Origin: an uncultured Chromatiaceae bacterium
Lineage (GTDB): Bacteria; Pseudomonadota; Gammaproteobacteria; Enterobacterales; Alteromonadaceae
Direction: 5' to 3'
Length of the DNA stretch: 60,549 bases
NCBI GenBank assembly: GCA_946482325.1
Contig: CAMLRA010000008.1
Location: 1 to 60,549 of the forward strand
Shown here: positions 8,901 through 18,230 of the stretch, in pieces
How positions within the stretch are numbered: the first letter of the stretch is position 1
Layout of the letters: the number at the start of each line of letters is the position of its first letter
Notes under the pieces: model-generated
Database searches by the model: none
Seen by the model: the letters and a program-made list of their open reading frames with translations, nothing else
Told to the model about the DNA's origin: nothing
Translations under genes and position numbers: made by a program

Positions 8901-9497
8901 ATGCGGATTTTATTGGCTGAAGATCAAGCCATGGTGCGCGGGGCTTTGGCCTCGCTGTTAAAACTGTCCAGCAATCATCAGCTGGTGGAAGCTGCCGATG
9001 GTGACAGCGCGTTGAAGCTACTCAAAGCTGAACATTTTGATGTGTTACTGACAGACATTGAGATGCCGGGCCGTAGCGGTCTGGAGCTGGCCGCCTGGGT
9101 ACAACAGCAGCAAAGTAGCACCAAAGTCATCATCATTACCACTTTTGGCCGCAGCGGTTATGTGCGCCGCGCGCTGGATTGTGGCGTCAGCGGGTTTTTA
9201 CTCAAAGACGCACCGGTCGAAGATTTACTGGCGGCCATTGACAAAGTGCTGGCCGGTAAACGTGTGATCGACAGTGAACTGGCGTTGTTAGCCCTGGGTG
9301 AACAAGACCCGCTCAGCGACAAAGAACGCCGCGCGCTGCGGCTGGCCGGTGAGGGCAAATCAACTGCCGAAATTGCCGGCTTGTTGTTTATCGCCGAAGG
9401 CACAGTGCGCAATTATTTGTCAGAGGCGATGGCCAAACTGAACGCGGTGAACCGGGTGGAAGCTGCCCGTATCGCTCAGCAAAAAGGTTGGCTTTGA
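8901..9497 (+). CDS. NarL/FixJ-family (DesR-like) response regulator
   Basis: The 198-residue protein has a receiver domain with LLAEDQ, the phosphoacceptor aspartate in VLLTDIEMPG, and lysine in FLLKDAP. A C-terminal LuxR-type helix-turn-helix follows (GKSTAEIAGLLFIAEGTVRN). It starts 11 bases after the DesK-like kinase gene with AAGGA before the ATG, so the two form an operon. It should bind DNA as a dimer when phosphorylated. Targets are unknown. Confidence 0.92.
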   Translation: MRILLAEDQAMVRGALASLLKLSSNHQLVEAADGDSALKLLKAEHFDVLLTDIEMPGRSGLELAAWVQQQQSSTKVIIITTFGRSGYVRRALDCGVSGFLLKDAPVEDLLAAIDKVLAGKRVIDSELALLALGEQDPLSDKERRALRLAGEGKSTAEIAGLLFIAEGTVRNYLSEAMAKLNAVNRVEAARIAQQKGWL

Positions 9498-9556
9498 GTA
9501 GCCAAATGGCGTGCTCCGTGTTAATTTGAAGTTAAATTAATCCGGAGGCATCTGTC

Positions 9557-11818
9557 ATGTTAATCTCTTCACTGGCAGCCGTCTGGCTGACTACCAGTTT
9601 GGCTGCAGCGCCACATCAGTCCGCTGCACAGCTGCAGCAGCTACAACACTTGAGCAGCGACAATGCCCGCATCGTTCGTTTCGCCAGCCCGGAACAAGCC
9701 CGGCTGGCGGCGATCAGTTTGCATGACGCGCTGCTGGGTGGCCGCTGGCAGGACAGCAGCCTGGTGCTGCAACTGGATGCTGCGGCAGAAGCCCGCTTAG
9801 CGCCTTATGCCGAATCGATTAGCCCTGCCTACATCTGGCAACAGCAACAGGTGGCCAGAGCGCCGCTACCGCTGACAGACGACGCCCAGAGCATTCCGGG
9901 TTACACCTGTTATCCAACGGTGGAAGAAACTTACAGTCAGGCCGAACAGCTGGTGCGCGACTATCCCGGTTACGCCAGCTGGCACAAAATCGGCAGCGGC
10001 TGGGCGAAAACTAAAAACGGCACTGGTTATGATCTGTATGTGTTGAAGATCACCAATCGCAACGCTGGCGCGGCCAACAGAGCGAAATTGCTGGTCAACA
10101 GCGCTATTCACGCCAGGGAATATGCCACCGCCGGCCTGACGCTGGAATTTGCCAAAGACTTGCTGAGCAAAGCCGGCAAAGATGCGGATGTCGACTGGAT
10201 GCTGCAGCAAAACGAAGTGCATCTGGTGCTGCACACTAACCCGGAAGGGCGGAAAATCGCCGAAACCGGCGTCTCCTGGCGCAAGAACATCAATAACAGT
10301 GCCTGTAGCAGCGGTACTTTTGGCGTGGACCTGAACCGCAATTTCAGTTTTGGCTGGTTTGCTATCCCGAACGGCAGCAGTGGCAACAGCTGTGATTTGA
10401 CCTACCGCGGTGTCAGTGCCGGTTCTGAGCCTGAAGTGCAGGCGCTGGAGCAATATGCCCGCAGTCTGTACCCGGATAAACGCGGGCCGGCCCGCACCGA
10501 CGCCGCACCTGACAACACCGCCGGCATCCATATCGATGTGCATAGTTTCAGCGAATTGGTGCTGTGGCCCTGGGGCGATACTACGACCCCTGCGCCCAAT
10601 GGTCCCGCATTAAAAGCGTTGGGGCATAAGCTTGCCTGGTTTAATAACTATGTACCGACCCAGTCGATTGGTTTATATCCGACCGACGGTACCAGCGATG
10701 GCGTCAGTTATGGTGAGCTTGGCGTGGCCGCGATCACTTTTGAAATTGGCACTGCGTTTTTTGAATCCTGCGCCAATTATCAGGCCAATGTGCTGCCGGA
10801 CAATCTGCGCGCGCTGTATTACGCGCTGCGTGTCAATACAGCACCATATTTGTTACCGGCCGGGCCTGATATCAGTCAATTGAGTCTGAATACCACAGCA
10901 AACCAGATCCCGCGCAACCTGCCGCTGCAGCTCAAAGCTGTGGTCAGCGACAGTCAGAGCAGCGGTTATAACGGCGGCGTGGCGAGCCAGGTTATCCAGA
11001 GTGTCGAACTGACGCTGGACCAGTGGCCGGATCTGGCAGGCAGCAGCATCAGCATCAATGCGGCCGACGGCAAGTTTGATGCTGCCAGTGAAACGATCAG
11101 CCACTCATTGGATGTCTCTGGCCTCAGTGAAGGCCGTCACACGCTGTACATGCGTGCCAAAGACAGTGCCGGCAACAATGGCCCGGTGTATGCCCGTTAT
11201 ATCGAGGTCACCGCGCCGGCGGTGGTGGTCACTCGGCCGTTGCCGGATTTTAGCGTCGAATGTCAGTTCCTGCGCTGCCAGTTCCGCAATACCACACTCA
11301 TCGATGCCAGTGTGCCTATGGAATTCAGCTGGATCTTCGCTGAGGGGCTGACCAGCACGGCAAAAGACCCGATTTACACCTACAGTGCGGCTGGTACTTA
11401 TCAGCCCACTTTGCAGGTGACTGTGGCCGGTCAAATCGAACAGCGTAGCAAAACTCTGCAGGTGTTTGCCGAACCGCAGTTACAGCTCAGCAGCAATTGC
11501 CAGAACCTGAGTTGCACCCTGACTGCCAGCGCCAGCAGCGCCAATGGTGCAGTGGGGACTGTGCAGTGGACAGTAAATAATCAGACGCTCAGTGGCCAAA
11601 GTGTCAACGTGACTTTTGCCGCGGCCGGCACTTATCAGGCGTTGGCGGAAGTCAGCGACAGTGCCGGGCAAAAAGTGCAGAAGACACTGAGTGTGACAGT
11701 CACGGCGCCGGTGGTGGTGACGCCAGCCGAACCTGCGGCGCAATCGTCGTCCGGCGGGAGTGTTGGTTTTGTAAGCTTACTGTTGTTATGCCTGGTACGG
11801 CGCCGCTGGGCAGATTAA
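9557..11818 (+). CDS. secreted M14 zinc carboxypeptidase with PKD-like domains and GlyGly-CTERM-like tail
   Basis: This 753-residue enzyme begins with a signal peptide (cleavage near SLAAAPHQ). The metallocarboxypeptidase domain spans about residues 110-435. It shows the zinc ligands in SAIHAREY (near 185) and IDVHSF (near 328), the substrate-binding LNRNFSF, and the catalytic glutamate in ITFEIGTAFFE (near 395). Ig/PKD-like beta domains follow (about 440-720), with cysteine pairs. The last 25 residues (SSSGGSVGFVSLLLLC then VRRRW) match the GlyGly-CTERM layout: a Gly-Gly pair, a hydrophobic helix and terminal arginines. This implies processing and surface anchoring or release by a rhombosortase and type II secretion. 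The gene appears monocistronic with a CGGAGG ribosome-binding site. Confidence 0.9.
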   Translation: MLISSLAAVWLTTSLAAAPHQSAAQLQQLQHLSSDNARIVRFASPEQARLAAISLHDALLGGRWQDSSLVLQLDAAAEARLAPYAESISPAYIWQQQQVARAPLPLTDDAQSIPGYTCYPTVEETYSQAEQLVRDYPGYASWHKIGSGWAKTKNGTGYDLYVLKITNRNAGAANRAKLLVNSAIHAREYATAGLTLEFAKDLLSKAGKDADVDWMLQQNEVHLVLHTNPEGRKIAETGVSWRKNINNSACSSGTFGVDLNRNFSFGWFAIPNGSSGNSCDLTYRGVSAGSEPEVQALEQYARSLYPDKRGPARTDAAPDNTAGIHIDVHSFSELVLWPWGDTTTPAPNGPALKALGHKLAWFNNYVPTQSIGLYPTDGTSDGVSYGELGVAAITFEIGTAFFESCANYQANVLPDNLRALYYALRVNTAPYLLPAGPDISQLSLNTTANQIPRNLPLQLKAVVSDSQSSGYNGGVASQVIQSVELTLDQWPDLAGSSISINAADGKFDAASETISHSLDVSGLSEGRHTLYMRAKDSAGNNGPVYARYIEVTAPAVVVTRPLPDFSVECQFLRCQFRNTTLIDASVPMEFSWIFAEGLTSTAKDPIYTYSAAGTYQPTLQVTVAGQIEQRSKTLQVFAEPQLQLSSNCQNLSCTLTASASSANGAVGTVQWTVNNQTLSGQSVNVTFAAAGTYQALAEVSDSAGQKVQKTLSVTVTAPVVVTPAEPAAQSSSGGSVGFVSLLLLCLVRRRWAD

Positions 11819-11864
11819 CCGGGCGGCTGTCCGTATGGATCTGCCCTGTTCTGTATGGCTCAGA

Positions 11865-14800
11865 TCAGGGCACGAGCTGCAATTGCAAGGCTTGCTGTTG
11901 CTGTTCCAGTAACTGCTGGAATTTGTCGGCCGGGATTGGCGGGCTGCACAAATAACCCTGATAGCGGTCGCAACGTTGCAGGCGCAGAAAATCAAGCTGT
12001 TGCGCCGTTTCAACGCCTTCAGCCAGTACTTTAAAGCCCAACGTATGGGCGATGCCGATAATCGCAGTGGCGATCGCCATATCATCCTGGCTGTGCGGAA
12101 TGTCATCGATAAATTTTTTGTCGATTTTCAGCACGTCCAGCGGGAAACGTTTCAGGTAAGCCAAAGACGAGTAGCCGGTGCCAAAATCGTCAATCGCCAG
12201 TCGGATACCGAGCCGGCGTAAGTCATCCAGTACCTGTACCACCAGTTCCTGATTTTCCATCAGCGCACTCTCGGTTAGTTCCAGTTCCAGACAATGTGGC
12301 GGAAAACCGGTGTCATTCAGCACCTGGGTGACCTGCTTGCGCATGTCATAACGCTTAAACTGTGCCGGTGACACATTGACTGCAAGTGTCAGGCGGGGCA
12401 AGCCAGCTTCCAACCATTGTTGGCCTTGCCGGCAGGTTTCGGTCAGCACAAATTCACCGATATCATTAATCAGTCCACAAGCTTCGGCGACCGGAATAAA
12501 ACGCATCGGCGAAATCATGCCCTGTTCCGGGTCAAACCAACGCACTAAGGCTTCAGCGCCGATGATACGGCCGCTGAAAATTTCAATTTGCGGTTGGTAA
12601 TACACCCGCAATTGATTGGCCTTAATTGCTTTACGCAGTTGGGCTTCGATAGTTAGCCGATCGCGTGCCGCCTGAGTGTAAGCATCTGAGTAAAAAGTAA
12701 AAGTATTACGACCGGCCGCCTTGGCTTTATATAAAGCTGCGTCAGCACCTTGCAGCAGAGCTGTGGTGTTATCGCCGTGATCCGGGAATAGCGCGATACC
12801 GATACTGGCCCCCAGCGACACTTCAACATGGTCGCTCAGGCTCCAGGGTTGCCCCATATGTTGCAGCAGCTTATTGGCAACAACAGCTGCATCACCGCTA
12901 TCCGGTAGTGCTGTCAACAACAAAGCAAACTCGTCACCGCCAAGCCGGGCTACCACATCTGTGTCCCGCACTTTTTGCTTCAACCGGCTGGCAACCTGCA
13001 GCAATAACTCATCGCCATATTGGTGACCGTAAGAATCGTTGACGTCTTTGAAGTGGTCCAAATCCAGTACCAACACTGCGGCGTGCTGGTGATCCCGTCG
13101 TGCTGTCTTGATTGCCTGGTCAGCCATTTGCAGGAACAGTTGCCGGTTTGGCAGATGGGTCAGCTCGTCGTGTTCACTGAGGAATATCATTTCTGCTTCA
13201 GTCGCGCGGATCTCGGACAAATCAGTAAACACAGCGGCATAGTGGCTGATTTGCCGCGCTTCGTTAAATACCGCACTGATGCTGAGCTGCACCGGTAATA
13301 CAGTGCCATTTTTGTGTTTGTTGATCACCTCGCCCTGCCAATAATGTTGTTCAGTCAGCTGCTGCCACATCTGCTGATAAAACTCGTCACTGTGTTGGCC
13401 GGAACGCAGCATCGAAGGCGTGTTACCCAGTAATTCAGCTTCGCTATAACCAAACAGACTCACCAGCGCCGGATTGACGGAAATAATGACCTTTTCGGTA
13501 TCCGTGATCAGAATGCCTTCGCGGCTGCTGTTAAATACTGCATCTGCCAGCCGCAGGTTAGCTTCCTGTTGTTTGCGGACTGATAAGTCGATGTCCATAC
13601 AGAAAATTTGCGACGGCCGCCCCGGCAACTGCACCACAGCATGACCAGAGAACACATGGACAGGCTCGCCGCCTTTGCGCTGCAGGATCAGCTCACCGGC
13701 AGGGATTGGCACGCCGCTGTCCGCCATGTGCTGCACTGCGGCCTTCACATCGGTGTGCATCGGCGGCGGAATAATCAAATCCAGCAAGCTTTTGCCGACG
13801 GCTTCTTCTTTGCTGTAGCCGTACAACACTTCGCTGGCTTTGTTCCAGTAAAAAGTGGTGCCGTCGGCCTCATAGCCCTGCACCGAGATCTCTGGCGTAT
13901 TGTCCAGCAAAGTCCTAAAGCGAAGTTCGCTTTCCATCCAATGCTGCTCGGCCTGTTTCTGCATGGTGATATCTTCGAGTTCAAGCAGGACATGGCTGAT
14001 TTGGTTGTTCCGGTCGACAATGGCATACAACGAGCTCTCCAGCCATTGCTGTTGCTGAGTTTGTGACTCCTGCGTGCGTTGGTCCTGCCGGCTGACTTTA
14101 TGCTGGCCGGACTGTAATTGCGTAAACACGGTATCCAACCACTGCTGCTGGTCGGCCGGCAATACGTCTTTGAGCTGCGGGAGTTCTTCCAGCTGGCTGG
14201 CAGGGATTTGACTTAGCTGGACAAAGCGTTGATTAAAATATTGCACATCGCCTTCAATACCACAGATCAGCACTCCGACCGGGCTTTGTTCAATCGCTTT
14301 GGAAAACAGCTCCAGCCGGCCTTTTGCATCACTGCGCTCGACTAAGAATGCGGCCAGACTGGCAGTAAACTGGATGAGGTCGCGTTCATCCGGCGTCGGG
14401 TCGCGTTTTTCCGCCAGATAAATGCCAAAGGTGCCCAGCAACTGGCGTTCTGTGTCAAAAAAGGGTGTCGACCAGCAGGCTTGCAGCCAGTCATAGGGGG
14501 CAATCAGCTCCTGAAAATTCAACCAGAGCATGTCGTTATGTACGTCGGCGACATAGACCGGCTGTCCGGTGGCGGCCGCAGTACCACAAGAACCGTTGCC
14601 ATAGCGGATGGGTAATTTATCAACTTTATCATTGTAATCCGCCGGCAAGCTTGGTCCGGCGACGACCCGCATCACCTGATTCTGCTTGTCGGCCAATAAG
14701 ATTGAACCCCGCAGGTATGGCAGCTGCTGCTCAATAAATTTCACCAGCTCAGTCAGCAAATCGGGTAACGCTGCATCGTCGAGGAGTCGATGCAGCAGGT

Positions 14801-15830
14801 AACTTTGCGCCTGCTGCTTCATCTGTTGTTGTTTGCGTTCGCGGATGTTTTGCCAGCAAATCACCAGCACTGTGCCGTCCTGTGATTTTGGTACCGGGAT
14901 GGCCCGATATGCTGTCGGTAATGTTTCACCTTGCAAATTGATAAACAAATCAGCCTCGCCGCTGATTTGCTGTGGTTGTTCCAGTGCTTTGTGGATCTCC
15001 CGCCACAGCGCCAACGCCGCTTTTTGTTTGCTGACCAGCGTCTGCACCGGTAGCCCGATTAACTGGCTGGGATTGGCGTAGCCCAGTTGCTGCTGAGCAG
15101 CCTGGTTGACGAAGGTGATCTCGGCATGTTTATTAACACCGATAATAGCGTCACCGGTTGAATCCAATAGCAATTGGACTTGCGCCATACTGGCCTGCAG
15201 CGCAAGCAGCGCCTGCTTGCGGGCATGAATATCTTCAATCACCGAGACAAAATAACACTGGGAGCTGTCGCTGCTGCGATGATAAGACACCGATAAATGT
15301 GCCCAGACAAACTGGCCGTCCCGGCGGCGGTAACGTTTTTCCATCTCAAAACTTTCGCGTTCGCCCCGTACCAGTTCATCACACATTTGTAAGTCGTCGG
15401 CCAGGTCGTCCGGATGAGTCAGGTCCTGAAAAGTACTGCCAGCCAGGTCGGTCGGGTCATATTGCAGCATTTGAGCAAAACGTTGATTCACCTGAATAAA
15501 ATGCCCTGACAATGCGACATGCGCGATGCCGACGGCGGCTTCATCGAAGGTGCTGGCCAGTTTTTGTTGCATCAGCCGGGCGAAGCGACTTTTTGCACGT
15601 AGCAGAGTGTAAAGCAGGAAAGGCAACAGCACGGTACAGCTGCCGAACAACCAGTTGAGCATCTGACGGAACGTTGTGTGCTGACTGGTAGATAACCAGG
15701 CCGCTGTGGATTCTGGTTGTTGCGTTAGCGACCACACTAAGGCGATGACGGCATAAAACAACAACACAGGCAGCAGCAGAGGCTCAGTGCGGCGCGAAAA
15801 TGGTTCAGTGTGCGGTGCAGTCAACGGCAT
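11865..15830 (-). CDS. membrane-anchored PAS/GAF sensor with GGDEF and EAL domains
   Basis: This 1321-residue cyclic-di-GMP protein starts with two membrane helices (about residues 18-38 and 52-66), followed by two PAS domains, a GAF domain (about 340-500), and three further PAS domains. The GGDEF domain keeps RLGGDEF (diguanylate cyclase). The EAL domain keeps EALVRW, the catalytic IDDFGTGYSS segment and AEGVET (phosphodiesterase). Both catalytic centres look intact, so it may be bifunctional with the balance set by its many sensor domains. It stands alone on its strand, convergent with the carboxypeptidase gene. The signals are unknown; PAS/GAF domains often bind haem, flavin or small metabolites. 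Confidence 0.95.
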   Translation of the reverse strand: MPLTAPHTEPFSRRTEPLLLPVLLFYAVIALVWSLTQQPESTAAWLSTSQHTTFRQMLNWLFGSCTVLLPFLLYTLLRAKSRFARLMQQKLASTFDEAAVGIAHVALSGHFIQVNQRFAQMLQYDPTDLAGSTFQDLTHPDDLADDLQMCDELVRGERESFEMEKRYRRRDGQFVWAHLSVSYHRSSDSSQCYFVSVIEDIHARKQALLALQASMAQVQLLLDSTGDAIIGVNKHAEITFVNQAAQQQLGYANPSQLIGLPVQTLVSKQKAALALWREIHKALEQPQQISGEADLFINLQGETLPTAYRAIPVPKSQDGTVLVICWQNIRERKQQQMKQQAQSYLLHRLLDDAALPDLLTELVKFIEQQLPYLRGSILLADKQNQVMRVVAGPSLPADYNDKVDKLPIRYGNGSCGTAAATGQPVYVADVHNDMLWLNFQELIAPYDWLQACWSTPFFDTERQLLGTFGIYLAEKRDPTPDERDLIQFTASLAAFLVERSDAKGRLELFSKAIEQSPVGVLICGIEGDVQYFNQRFVQLSQIPASQLEELPQLKDVLPADQQQWLDTVFTQLQSGQHKVSRQDQRTQESQTQQQQWLESSLYAIVDRNNQISHVLLELEDITMQKQAEQHWMESELRFRTLLDNTPEISVQGYEADGTTFYWNKASEVLYGYSKEEAVGKSLLDLIIPPPMHTDVKAAVQHMADSGVPIPAGELILQRKGGEPVHVFSGHAVVQLPGRPSQIFCMDIDLSVRKQQEANLRLADAVFNSSREGILITDTEKVIISVNPALVSLFGYSEAELLGNTPSMLRSGQHSDEFYQQMWQQLTEQHYWQGEVINKHKNGTVLPVQLSISAVFNEARQISHYAAVFTDLSEIRATEAEMIFLSEHDELTHLPNRQLFLQMADQAIKTARRDHQHAAVLVLDLDHFKDVNDSYGHQYGDELLLQVASRLKQKVRDTDVVARLGGDEFALLLTALPDSGDAAVVANKLLQHMGQPWSLSDHVEVSLGASIGIALFPDHGDNTTALLQGADAALYKAKAAGRNTFTFYSDAYTQAARDRLTIEAQLRKAIKANQLRVYYQPQIEIFSGRIIGAEALVRWFDPEQGMISPMRFIPVAEACGLINDIGEFVLTETCRQGQQWLEAGLPRLTLAVNVSPAQFKRYDMRKQVTQVLNDTGFPPHCLELELTESALMENQELVVQVLDDLRRLGIRLAIDDFGTGYSSLAYLKRFPLDVLKIDKKFIDDIPHSQDDMAIATAIIGIAHTLGFKVLAEGVETAQQLDFLRLQRCDRYQGYLCSPPIPADKFQQLLEQQQQALQLQLVP

Positions 15831-15966
15831 CTGTCATCTTCCCTGTTGTATTCACCCGCGCGACAGAGTGTGACACAGTCGCGCCTGAGCTGGCGTTCAA
15901 AGGCCCTGTTGAACCGGGTGTTACATATATCGATTAAGCATAGACGAAGAGAATAGAAGGGCAAAT

Positions 15967-15997
15967 CGGGACAACACCGGCGGTTGGTGCTGTCCCG
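15967..15997 (-). terminator. imperfect hairpin, possible DUF481 terminator
   Basis: Twelve-base arms (CGGGACAACACC and GGTGCTGTCCCG, one mismatch) flank a seven-base loop just downstream of the DUF481 stop. No T-tract follows on the minus strand, so it may be a 3'-end stabilising hairpin and not an intrinsic terminator. Confidence 0.4.
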
Positions 15998-16003
15998 TAT
16001 CGA

Positions 16004-16744
16004 TCAAAATGAATAAACCAGCGTTAGCGAAGTTTGAGTGTCGGTCTTCTTTTTACCGACCGGTACTTCCGAGTCATGCTGCACAGTGAAGGCCGCTTTC
16101 ATCTGCATGCTGCCGTTGATGCGGGCACTGACCGACGTTTCTGACTGAGTTCTTTTATTGTCTGAGCTGGCCTCGAGGCTCAGTAATTGGCGGAACGTCG
16201 CACTGTCGGAGATCACCCAGTCCAGGCTACCGGCGGTGCGCACCAGAGCGCCTTTCTCGGTGACATCGCCGGCAGTTTTGCCGGTGTAATAACCCGGACC
16301 GATTTCGGCATCAATGCTGATGCCATCGCCTTGGTACAAACGGTCGCCGTAACCGGCAGAGATCAGGCTGTAGCGGGTGTAAGCGCCAAAATCATCTTCA
16401 GTGTGTGAGCCAAAAATAAACAACTTGGCGTGGTCAGTGTCGAGTTTGTAACCGGCTTTACCGGAAGCAAAATAGCGTTCGGCAGATTTTTCGCTGTAGC
16501 GATTGCCGTTGGCGTCAGTTTTTTCGTCTTCTTTAAAAAATGCACTGAGCACATATTCATTGCTCCACTGCACCATCTCCTGTTTGGCGTCAATTTTGCC
16601 GGTCACCGAAGTCCCTTTGGTATTGCCGGACGTGGTGATAGCGCCGAGCTCGGCCGACGTTGCCCAGCCGAGTTTAGTGTCGTCCGCAGCCTGAGCAGAC
16701 AAAGAGCCGGCAGCAAGTGCAACCAGCAGCATTGGATATTTCAT
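16004..16744 (-). CDS. DUF481 family outer-membrane beta-barrel protein
   Basis: This 246-residue exported protein has a signal peptide (LLVALAAGSLSAQAADD) followed by alternating beta strands, and it ends in an aromatic residue (TLVYSF), as outer-membrane barrels do. The GNTKGTSVTGKID and GYKLDTDHAKLFIFG segments match the DUF481 (YdiY-like) family, described as salt-induced outer-membrane proteins. Its start codon overlaps the stop of the mechanosensitive-channel gene (ATGA). The pair is therefore cotranscribed, and the link to osmotic stress makes functional sense, although that is inference. Confidence 0.88.
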   Translation of the reverse strand: MKYPMLLVALAAGSLSAQAADDTKLGWATSAELGAITTSGNTKGTSVTGKIDAKQEMVQWSNEYVLSAFFKEDEKTDANGNRYSEKSAERYFASGKAGYKLDTDHAKLFIFGSHTEDDFGAYTRYSLISAGYGDRLYQGDGISIDAEIGPGYYTGKTAGDVTEKGALVRTAGSLDWVISDSATFRQLLSLEASSDNKRTQSETSVSARINGSMQMKAAFTVQHDSEVPVGKKKTDTQTSLTLVYSF

Positions 16745-17589
16745 ACATCATCCTTGTGAGGTTTCATGTGTAAAGACATTTGTGGAAACGGAATTTCGAT
16801 ACCTGCGGCATCAAACTGCAATTTAACCTGCTCCAGCGTATCCCAGTACACCGCCCAATAATCAGCAGCTTCGACCCAGGGCCGCAGCACCAATTGTACT
16901 GAGGAGTCGGCCAGAGCGCCCACGGCAATCACCGGTGCCGGCTCTTTCAGCACGCGGCTGTCAGCCTGCAGGATGTCGTGCAGGATTTGTTTGGCGAGGC
17001 GTAGATCGGAGTCGTAACTGATGCCGATCGTCAAATCAATCCGGCGGCGTTTTTCTGCCGAATAATTGATGATGGCACCCCCGGTAATTTGCGAGTTCGG
17101 CACGATGATTTTTTTATTGTCACCGGTTTTAAAAATGGTCTGGAAGATATCAATCCGCTCCACTACGCCGCTGATGCCGGCGACTTCAACCAAATCACCG
17201 GATTTAAACGGCCGGAACACGATAATCAGCACACCTGAGGCAAAATTGGATAACGAACCCTGCAGCGCCAGCGCCACGGCTAAACCGGCGGCGCCAAGAA
17301 TAGCGAGGAACGATGCGGTCTGAATGCCCAGATGCGAGAGTGCAATGAGCGCAAAGGCAATCAGCACGGCGGCATAGACGATGCTTGACAGGAAAGACAC
17401 CACAGCGCGGTCGACATGACGTAATAACAAAGCTTTGCCAATCAAGCGTGACACTCCGAGCGCCACCCAGCGCCCGATGTAAAAAATGATGATGGCAACC
17501 ACCAGTTTCAGACAGAAACTGACGATTAAATCCTGATTTTTCTGTAAAAAAGTGAGACTTTGTTCGATGACCTGTACTTCAGGTTGCAT
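16741..17589 (-). CDS. mscS: MscS-family small-conductance mechanosensitive channel
   Basis: The 282-residue protein has three N-terminal membrane helices (about 25-48, 65-85 and 90-115), including the glycine/alanine-rich pore helix (LAILGAAGLAVALALQGSLSNFASG), followed by the conserved beta domain (FKSGDLVEVAGISGVVERIDIF and IIVPNSQITGGAIINYS). Length and domains match E. coli MscS (286 residues). It releases solutes on hypo-osmotic shock. It is the first gene of a two-gene operon with the DUF481 barrel. The gene symbol reflects family membership, not proven orthology. Confidence 0.9.
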   Translation of the reverse strand: MQPEVQVIEQSLTFLQKNQDLIVSFCLKLVVAIIIFYIGRWVALGVSRLIGKALLLRHVDRAVVSFLSSIVYAAVLIAFALIALSHLGIQTASFLAILGAAGLAVALALQGSLSNFASGVLIIVFRPFKSGDLVEVAGISGVVERIDIFQTIFKTGDNKKIIVPNSQITGGAIINYSAEKRRRIDLTIGISYDSDLRLAKQILHDILQADSRVLKEPAPVIAVGALADSSVQLVLRPWVEAADYWAVYWDTLEQVKLQFDAAGIEIPFPQMSLHMKPHKDDV

Positions 17590-17675
17590 GGGAAACCTCC
17601 GGCGGGCTAAAAAATGGCTTCGTACAATATGCTAACATCATTAACCCCATTTCGCCGGAGCAATTTAGGTAAAGC

Positions 17676-18203
17676 ATGGATCTGTTTTCGTTACAACGTC
17701 AGCTCGGCGGCCTCACCGATTATCCGCTGGAGCAATGGCAGCCTGCATTTTGTGGCACCGTGCCTATTCGGATTGACCGCGATGGCAGCTGGTATTTTCA
17801 AGGCAGCCCAATCCAGCGCCCTGAGTTAGTGCGGTTGTTTGCGGCGGTGCTGAGTTGTGTTGATGGACGCTATCTGCTGACGACGCCGGCTGAGCAGGTG
17901 CAGATTGAGGTCGACGATGCGCCTTTTGTGCTGGTTGATGCGGTCTGGCTCGATGATGGCCGCTTGCAGCTGACCACCAACCTGCAGCAGAGTTTTATTG
18001 CCGGACCGGACTTTCCGCTGTTGCTGCAGCCGGAAGCTGGCAGTGGTCAGTTGTTGCCTTATCTGCAACTCAAACGGGGTTTACGCGCCAAATTCAGCCG
18101 GACTTTGTATTACCAGCTGGCCGAACAGGCGCAGGAACAAATTGTTGCCGGTGAGCGTCACTATCTGTTGTACAGCGGCGACTATTGCTGCCGCCTTGGC
18201 TGA
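17676..18203 (+). CDS. DUF1285 family protein
   Basis: This soluble protein of 175 residues contains the DUF1285 hallmarks: an N-terminal strand with PIRIDRDGSWYFQGSPIQRPELV and a C-terminal half with YLQLKRGLRAKFSRTLYYQL. There is no signal peptide. The family is conserved in gammaproteobacteria and has a known fold but no agreed function. It is divergent from mscS, with about 86 bases between starts, and convergent with hemN across a shared hairpin. Confidence 0.88.
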   Translation: MDLFSLQRQLGGLTDYPLEQWQPAFCGTVPIRIDRDGSWYFQGSPIQRPELVRLFAAVLSCVDGRYLLTTPAEQVQIEVDDAPFVLVDAVWLDDGRLQLTTNLQQSFIAGPDFPLLLQPEAGSGQLLPYLQLKRGLRAKFSRTLYYQLAEQAQEQIVAGERHYLLYSGDYCCRLG

Positions 18204-18208
18204 CGTTG

Positions 18209-18230
18209 TTTAACCGCAAGGCCGGTTAAA
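18209..18230. terminator. inverted repeat between DUF1285 gene and hemN
   Basis: A perfect eight-base inverted repeat (TTTAACCG and CGGTTAAA around a six-base loop) sits between the converging genes and overlaps the hemN stop. It has an A/T edge on both sides but only a short T-run, so it is a plausible but weak bidirectional terminator. Confidence 0.45.

Noticed and set aside
11976..15499. several 80-150-codon plus-strand frames opposite the PAS/GGDEF/EAL gene
   Set aside because: All are antisense to a gene with clear domains; none has a recognisable family or start signal.
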